A DNA stretch of 42,979 bases from a virus: positions 1 to 42,979 of IMG/VR virus record IMGVR_UViG_3300050015_000439; one strand, 5' to 3'. Positions 40,172-42,979 of the stretch are shown here, one piece after another. The notes under the pieces were generated by a model that did no database searches, had not been told where the DNA came from, and saw only the letters and a program-made list of their open reading frames with translations. The position numbers and the translations under genes were made by a program. The first letter of the stretch is position 1. Each line of letters starts with the position of its first letter.

Positions 40172-40572
40172 GGTGCAGGGGTTTGTGTTTGTTGTTTCAT
40201 CCAGCAAAATGCCGGGAATTTTGAAAGTGTTTCGGAATCCATGCAGCCAAGCAGCGTATCCATCGGGGTGTGAATTTTCAGCGGAAGATGGCAGCGGCAA
40301 ACCATGCACACACCCAGCCCCGGCTCATTTTCAATGGAGAGATTCATGCCGTTCTTGCGTTCGATGTGCGCCTTGACGATTTTTCCCACAATGGAATTAA
40401 AATCAATGTCCCTGCGCTGGTTATGCGGACAGGGATTTCCAGACAATCTTCCGGTGCAAATGTCACCGCGAGCCTGCGCCTCTTCCTGTGCGACAGGAAT
40501 AAACCCGTCGTCGCCCCAGTCAAGCAATGTTTTGATCCCGCGCATTTCATTTGAAATAAATTTCGAAATCAT
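40168..40572 (-). CDS. Cys-rich putative zinc protein (134 aa)
   Basis: The start is at ATG 40572, overlapping the stop of the upstream gene. Two Cys clusters (CTGRLSGNPCPHN and CMVCRCHLPLKIH) plus later Cys (LLGCMD, AFCWMK) indicate zinc binding. Proteins of this type, with NPCPHN and C-x2-C-x-C before a Lys, are frequent near phage glycosyltransferase genes; role unknown. The stop overlaps the GT-A-type gene start. Confidence 0.55.
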   Translation of the reverse strand: MISKFISNEMRGIKTLLDWGDDGFIPVAQEEAQARGDICTGRLSGNPCPHNQRRDIDFNSIVGKIVKAHIERKNGMNLSIENEPGLGVCMVCRCHLPLKIHTPMDTLLGCMDSETLSKFPAFCWMKQQTQTPAP

Positions 40573-40967
40573 GCCGTCGCCCCATTCAGTAGCGGAACAC
40601 CGCAGGAAGCGCAACCTCTTTTCTGCGAATCCTGCCGCGGCACAAAATTAAAATTTCCACCCCTGCACCATGCCGGGTCGTTGTTCAACCGCACGCATTG
40701 CGCCTCGTCAACGTCCGTCATCACCATAACCATGTCAGCCCGTTCAAGTCCGTTCGCCTTTCTTAACGCCAGTATCGGGGCGCAAAACTGCTTGAACGGC
40801 ATCGTCGTCGTGGAAAACTTCTTGATGACGCCGCCATTCCCGTCCAGTTGTGAATAGACATATCCACCTGCCGGGATTGACGTGTAATTGATGAGGGGCA
40901 TTTGATTATGAGCGAGCCTGTCTGCCAGGCTGATGTAACCTGCAATTGATTGTTTATCCACCATCAT
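40569..40967 (-). CDS. Hypothetical protein with a C-terminal Cys motif (132 aa)
   Basis: Not recognised as a family. Mixed alpha/beta with IKKFSTTTMPFKQFCAPILALR and a VMVMTDVDEAQC strand carrying acidic residues. The C-terminus WCRGGNFNFVP, then GCASCGVPLL gives a likely zinc site. It lies 44 nt after the 51-aa gene and overlaps the next gene by ATGA. Confidence 0.5.
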   Translation of the reverse strand: MMVDKQSIAGYISLADRLAHNQMPLINYTSIPAGGYVYSQLDGNGGVIKKFSTTTMPFKQFCAPILALRKANGLERADMVMVMTDVDEAQCVRLNNDPAWCRGGNFNFVPRQDSQKRGCASCGVPLLNGATA

Positions 40968-41011
40968 TCAGAAAATTGCAAGAAATTTATTCTCCGTCTT
41001 TCCACTGATGA

Positions 41012-41167
41012 TTAGTTTTTCTTTGTCCTTATCCGCTTCATGCTTGGCGGATATTCACCCCATCTAGCCTTAAAATTCTCCGCATCCCTGATTGTCGTCG
41101 TGTCTCTATCAATAAACCATTTTACACGTTCCCGGATGCCATAATGTTTTGGTGGTTGCTCCGTCAT
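41012..41167 (-). CDS. Small basic hypothetical protein (51 aa)
   Basis: From ATG 41167, overlapping the stop of the winged-helix gene by ATGA, the frame gives MTEQPPKHYGIRERVKWFID, then RWGEYPPSMKRIRTKKN. Very basic C-terminus; nucleic-acid contact possible. It fills the gap to the 132-aa gene. Called by coupling, composition and lack of any other ORF. Confidence 0.55.
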   Translation of the reverse strand: MTEQPPKHYGIRERVKWFIDRDTTTIRDAENFKARWGEYPPSMKRIRTKKN

Positions 41168-41589
41168 ATTCGTTCTCCATTCTCCTTGATCTGATGTTGC
41201 GGAGGCTCGCTCGGAGACGCGCCGTGCCTCGCCCGATATTCAGACTGTTTCGCAGCCTTGTAAATCCGCCTGTTTGTTTTCGTCATCAATTCCTGATAGT
41301 GACGACCATTTAGCAGTAGCCAGCCGTCTTCAACCTTTTCAATCCTTCGCCCTTCAAACGGCTGCTTCTCAATCCTCTGCGTGTCAGGCGCGGCCAGAAT
41401 TTTCAAAGCTTTAATCGTCTCCTCCTCTGTCTTCTTCGCCCACTGACTAATGTTGTATGCGTTACCGCGCACCACAAAATCCTTGTCCTTCTTCGCAAGC
41501 ATTGTCAGAAACACCTTCACCACATAATCAGGCTCACTCCAAAGTGACGAGTCCACAATTTTTGAAAAGATTGGCGTATAAAAATCCAT
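41164..41589 (-). CDS. Winged-helix phage replication-type protein (141 aa)
   Basis: The pattern FYTPIFSKIVDSSLWSEP, VFLTMLAKKDKDFVV, a short helix-turn-helix (NISQWAKKTEEETIKALKIL), APD, EGRRIEKVEDGWLLLNGRHY matches small phage proteins with a DnaD- or replisome-organiser-like winged helix. These often precede or replace a phage replication initiator. The C-terminal basic tail (YKAAKQSEYRARHG) may bind DNA. It leads the portal operon and has a promoter-like pair directly upstream (TTGACA 29 nt before the ATG). Repeats that could be its binding site lie at 41633-41668. Confidence 0.65.
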   Translation of the reverse strand: MDFYTPIFSKIVDSSLWSEPDYVVKVFLTMLAKKDKDFVVRGNAYNISQWAKKTEEETIKALKILAAPDTQRIEKQPFEGRRIEKVEDGWLLLNGRHYQELMTKTNRRIYKAAKQSEYRARHGASPSEPPQHQIKENGERI

Positions 41590-41595
41590 GCGAAA

Positions 41596-41624
41596 ACTCT
41601 CTCAAATTACCAATTCCATGTCAA
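41596..41624 (-). promoter_or_regulatory. Predicted promoter of the portal operon, leaderless type
   Basis: On the minus strand TTGACA (41624-41619), 17 nt, GAGAGT (41601-41596), 6 nt, ATG 41589. The -10 is weak alone; the fixed spacing shared with other genes is the main support. Confidence 0.45.
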
Positions 41625-41632
41625 CAATAATA

Positions 41633-41668
41633 GTGGACAAAATGGACAGCGTGGATAATCAGTGGACA
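41633..41668. repeat. Four short direct repeats, iteron- or operator-like
   Basis: GTGGACA at 41633, ATGGACA at 41642, GTGGATA at 41651 and GTGGACA at 41662, spaced 9, 9 and 11 nt. They lie just upstream of the predicted promoter of the winged-helix gene, so the encoded protein may bind them for replication start or autoregulation. Confidence 0.5.
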
Positions 41669-41971
41669 GTTTGAAGACACCTAAAGGCTAAATGCTAGAA
41701 GAATCGAAATCTCCAAAAATTTAAGGCTCGTTTCAAAGGGTTAAAGGCGTAACCCGCTCGCCCGATTCCTGATTCCCCCTGCCGGGTGGGTGGTGCGGGG
41801 ACGGTCGGGCAGTCGGGAAAGAATTACCTGGAAGGTGGAACACTACACAAGACAAACCGAATAAAGATATGTGACATTGTGTAACTATAATTGTTTTGCT
41901 CAATGTTATCAATGGTTTGAATAAAGAGCAGTAGATACGACGAAGAATTCAAATTAATCTTTGATTTGACG
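41669..41971. other. Non-coding gap with a GC-rich inverted repeat
   Basis: No credible ORF. GCCCGA (41760-41765) and TCGGGC (41805-41810) flank a G/C-rich core with strong C/G strand skew (CCCCC then GGGTGGGTGG). Very AT-rich sequence follows to 41970. Together with the repeats on its left this is the best candidate for a replication origin or a control region; no terminator tail is evident on either strand. Confidence 0.4.
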
Positions 41972-42358
41972 CTATGTTTTTGGCTGATTTGGCTGATTTT
42001 CTTGTGGTATCACCGGCTGCGCGGATGGTTGTTGGCGATCTACTCGGCGTGGCCTGACGACTCCGGCAGTTGGTTGGACGAGTTTCCAAAGCTCGGCAAC
42101 GGCTTTTCCAATCATCAGGCGAGTCTTTAGCGGCTTGCCCTTCATGTCGTCAAGATACTCGTCTATTTGATTCAACACCTTTTGTTTTCGCGCTTCATCT
42201 GGCAAAGGTTTCTCGGTGATTCGGGCTTGCTCGGTAAGCATTGCGAGAAGTGCTTTTTCACGTTCTTTGTTCTGCTTGCGTGATTCTTGGGCTTTGAGCG
42301 CATAGAATCTAGCGGTTTCCGGCGTGAAATTTGGGGCTTTAGTTGCGAGATTTGCCAT
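41972..42358 (-). CDS. Hypothetical helical protein (128 aa)
   Basis: The start is set at ATG 42358, not at the upstream ATG 42376, because TTGACA-N17-GATAAA lies 6 nt before 42358, the same arrangement as at other starts. A basic N-terminus and helices (FTPETARFYALKAQESRKQN) end in a Pro/Gln-rich tail. Similar FTPETAR-like openings occur in small phage proteins of unknown role; a small terminase subunit is possible by size and helical content but not supported by a motif. Confidence 0.6.
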   Translation of the reverse strand: MANLATKAPNFTPETARFYALKAQESRKQNKEREKALLAMLTEQARITEKPLPDEARKQKVLNQIDEYLDDMKGKPLKTRLMIGKAVAELWKLVQPTAGVVRPRRVDRQQPSAQPVIPQENQPNQPKT

Positions 42359-42364
42359 GTCGGA

Positions 42365-42393
42365 TTTATCGTTCATTTGGGCTCGTTTGTCAA
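42365..42393 (-). promoter_or_regulatory. Predicted promoter of the 128-aa gene, leaderless type
   Basis: TTGACA (42393-42388), 17 nt, GATAAA (42370-42365), 6 nt, ATG 42358. Identical hexamers to those before the adaptor gene (27989-28017), the clearest pair in the set. Confidence 0.6.
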
Positions 42394-42438
42394 CCTGCCA
42401 ATTGGCCAGGCCGGTTTGAAAATAAATGAAAATAGTTC

Positions 42439-42467
42439 TTGCTAACCGAACCGCTTGGGTTTAATCT
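42439..42467 (+). promoter_or_regulatory. Predicted promoter of the 62-aa gene, leaderless type
   Basis: TTGCTA (42439-42444), 17 nt, TAATCT (42462-42467), 6 nt, ATG 42474. It diverges from the minus-strand promoter at 42365-42393. Confidence 0.45.
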
Positions 42468-42473
42468 TTAGAC

Positions 42474-42662
42474 ATGAAAACGAACATGACCACCGAACTG
42501 CAAAACAGAATCAACAAAAACAGCGTGAACTACTTTCGCGGCACTCACCCGGAAGTAATCGCCGAGTGCGAACACCGCGCCATGATGTTCGAGCAAAAGC
42601 AAGCTGCCGCCGAACTGCAATGGGCTACCATCCAAGCCAAAGCAACAAACTTTCTTGACTGA
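42474..42662 (+). CDS. Hypothetical small helical protein (62 aa)
   Basis: Not recognised. MKTNMTTELQNRINKNSVNY, then EVIAECEHRAMMFEQKQ: a short helical, Gln/Glu/Ala-rich protein. It starts just after a promoter-like pair and precedes another small plus-strand gene by 19 nt, so the two may be co-transcribed. Confidence 0.55.
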   Translation: MKTNMTTELQNRINKNSVNYFRGTHPEVIAECEHRAMMFEQKQAAAELQWATIQAKATNFLD

Positions 42663-42681
42663 TCCCGACAATCATCATCAA

Positions 42682-42876
42682 ATGAAAAATCCCGCCGCTC
42701 AATCTCTTGGACGCCTCGGCGGTCTGGCGAAGTCGAAAGCCAAAACCGCCGCTGCGCGCCGGAACGCAAAACTCGGTGGTCGCCCGAAGAAAAAAGTGCG
42801 GCCAAACTGGAAGGCGTATGCCAAACAGCGCGCAATAAACGAACGCTTCGGCGACTCTGACGTGGAAATGATATGA
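42682..42876 (+). CDS. Small basic AT-hook-like protein (64 aa)
   Basis: The start is set at ATG 42682 (MKNPAAQSLGRLGGLAKSKA). The NPAAQSLGRLGG, KSKAKTAAARRNA, LGGRPKKK pattern is common in small phage and plasmid proteins with an N-terminal LGrLGG repeat and an AT-hook-like GRPKKK core that contacts the DNA minor groove. A nucleoid or regulatory role is likely. The C-terminus is acidic (FGDSDVEMI). Confidence 0.6.
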   Translation: MKNPAAQSLGRLGGLAKSKAKTAAARRNAKLGGRPKKKVRPNWKAYAKQRAINERFGDSDVEMI

Positions 42877-42934
42877 AACCCAAACGCGCCGCCAGTCCCG
42901 CCGGCGCCGCTGAAGCGCGCCGGATTAATAGCCG

Positions 42935-42964
42935 TTGACAAACCGCCTTAAACCGTTTTAAGAT
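42935..42964 (+). promoter_or_regulatory. Predicted promoter at the right edge, leaderless type
   Basis: TTGACA (42935-42940) with TAAGAT 18 nt on (42959-42964) and ATG 42971, giving the 30-nt spacing again. Confidence 0.5.
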
Positions 42965-42970
42965 TATCGC

Positions 42971-42979
42971 ATGACAAAT
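42971..42979 (+). CDS. Start of a plus-strand gene cut by the window edge
   Basis: Only ATG ACA AAT (MTN) is visible. The call rests on the promoter-like pair 30 nt upstream. Nothing can be said of the product. Confidence 0.35.

Noticed and set aside
40172-40309. N-terminal extension of the GT-A-like gene to 40309
   Set aside because: It overlaps the upstream Cys-rich gene for 46 codons; ATG 40171 begins a typical GT-A strand and keeps the ATGA coupling.
1-42979. tRNA or rRNA genes
   Set aside because: I saw no cloverleaf-like segment with a T-arm GTTCGAATC-type box or any rRNA-like stretch on reading both strands; a dedicated scan was not possible.

Overview
This window looks like most or all of the genome of a tailed phage, with a short-tailed (podovirus-like) layout. 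It has a portal, a large terminase, an adaptor plus nozzle-like pair, a very large internal-virion-type protein, a scaffold-like protein, a probable capsid protein, a tail or host-interaction protein with an SGNH hydrolase domain, a lysis region and a recombination module (ERF-type annealing protein plus YqaJ-type exonuclease). I see no integrase, lysogeny repressor, DNA polymerase, tRNA or CRISPR array. The host cannot be fixed from sequence. Few starts have a Shine-Dalgarno site, signal peptides end in AQ, and there is a fibronectin III protein and small Cys-containing repeats. I guess a Verrucomicrobiota-like Gram-negative host, with low confidence.

Layout, right to left, since most genes are on the minus strand. 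Bases 42.4-43.0 kb hold small plus-strand genes diverging from a minus gene. Bases 41.6-34.6 kb are one tightly coupled operon with many 4-nt ATGA overlaps: a winged-helix replication-type protein, Cys-rich small proteins, a glycosyltransferase-like protein, the portal, then an Asp/Glu racemase, an ATP-grasp enzyme and a HELVE metallopeptidase-like protein. The terminase large subunit (31.9-34.6 kb) is on the opposite strand. Bases 31.8-17.8 kb carry nozzle, adaptor, internal virion proteins, a small RHH-like regulator and the scaffold-like protein. Bases 17.8-13.6 kb hold a glycan or modification island: two GT-A-like proteins, a GT9-like protein, a radical SAM/SPASM protein, a SEC-C protein and a zinc ribbon. 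Bases 13.4-5.9 kb hold capsid, tail and lysis genes. Bases 5.4-1.8 kb hold the early recombination operon. Between these two is a structured non-coding segment that probably encodes a plus-strand small RNA.

Two features stand out. First, the terminase carries an apparently intact intein exactly in its Walker A loop. The intein has no endonuclease in its own frame. Instead a complete HNH endonuclease is encoded on the opposite strand inside the intein, with its own promoter-like sequence. Second, the left end (1-1.8 kb) is an array of integron attC-like sites flanking small ORFs, which are all antisense to the apparent attC polarity and end their reading frames inside the attC sites.

A recurrent signal, TTGACA or a close variant 28-30 nt before an ATG with a -10-like hexamer between, occurs at about nine starts, including the antisense HNH gene. 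It predicts leaderless transcripts. It also revises several start codons and supports a few genes under 60 codons.
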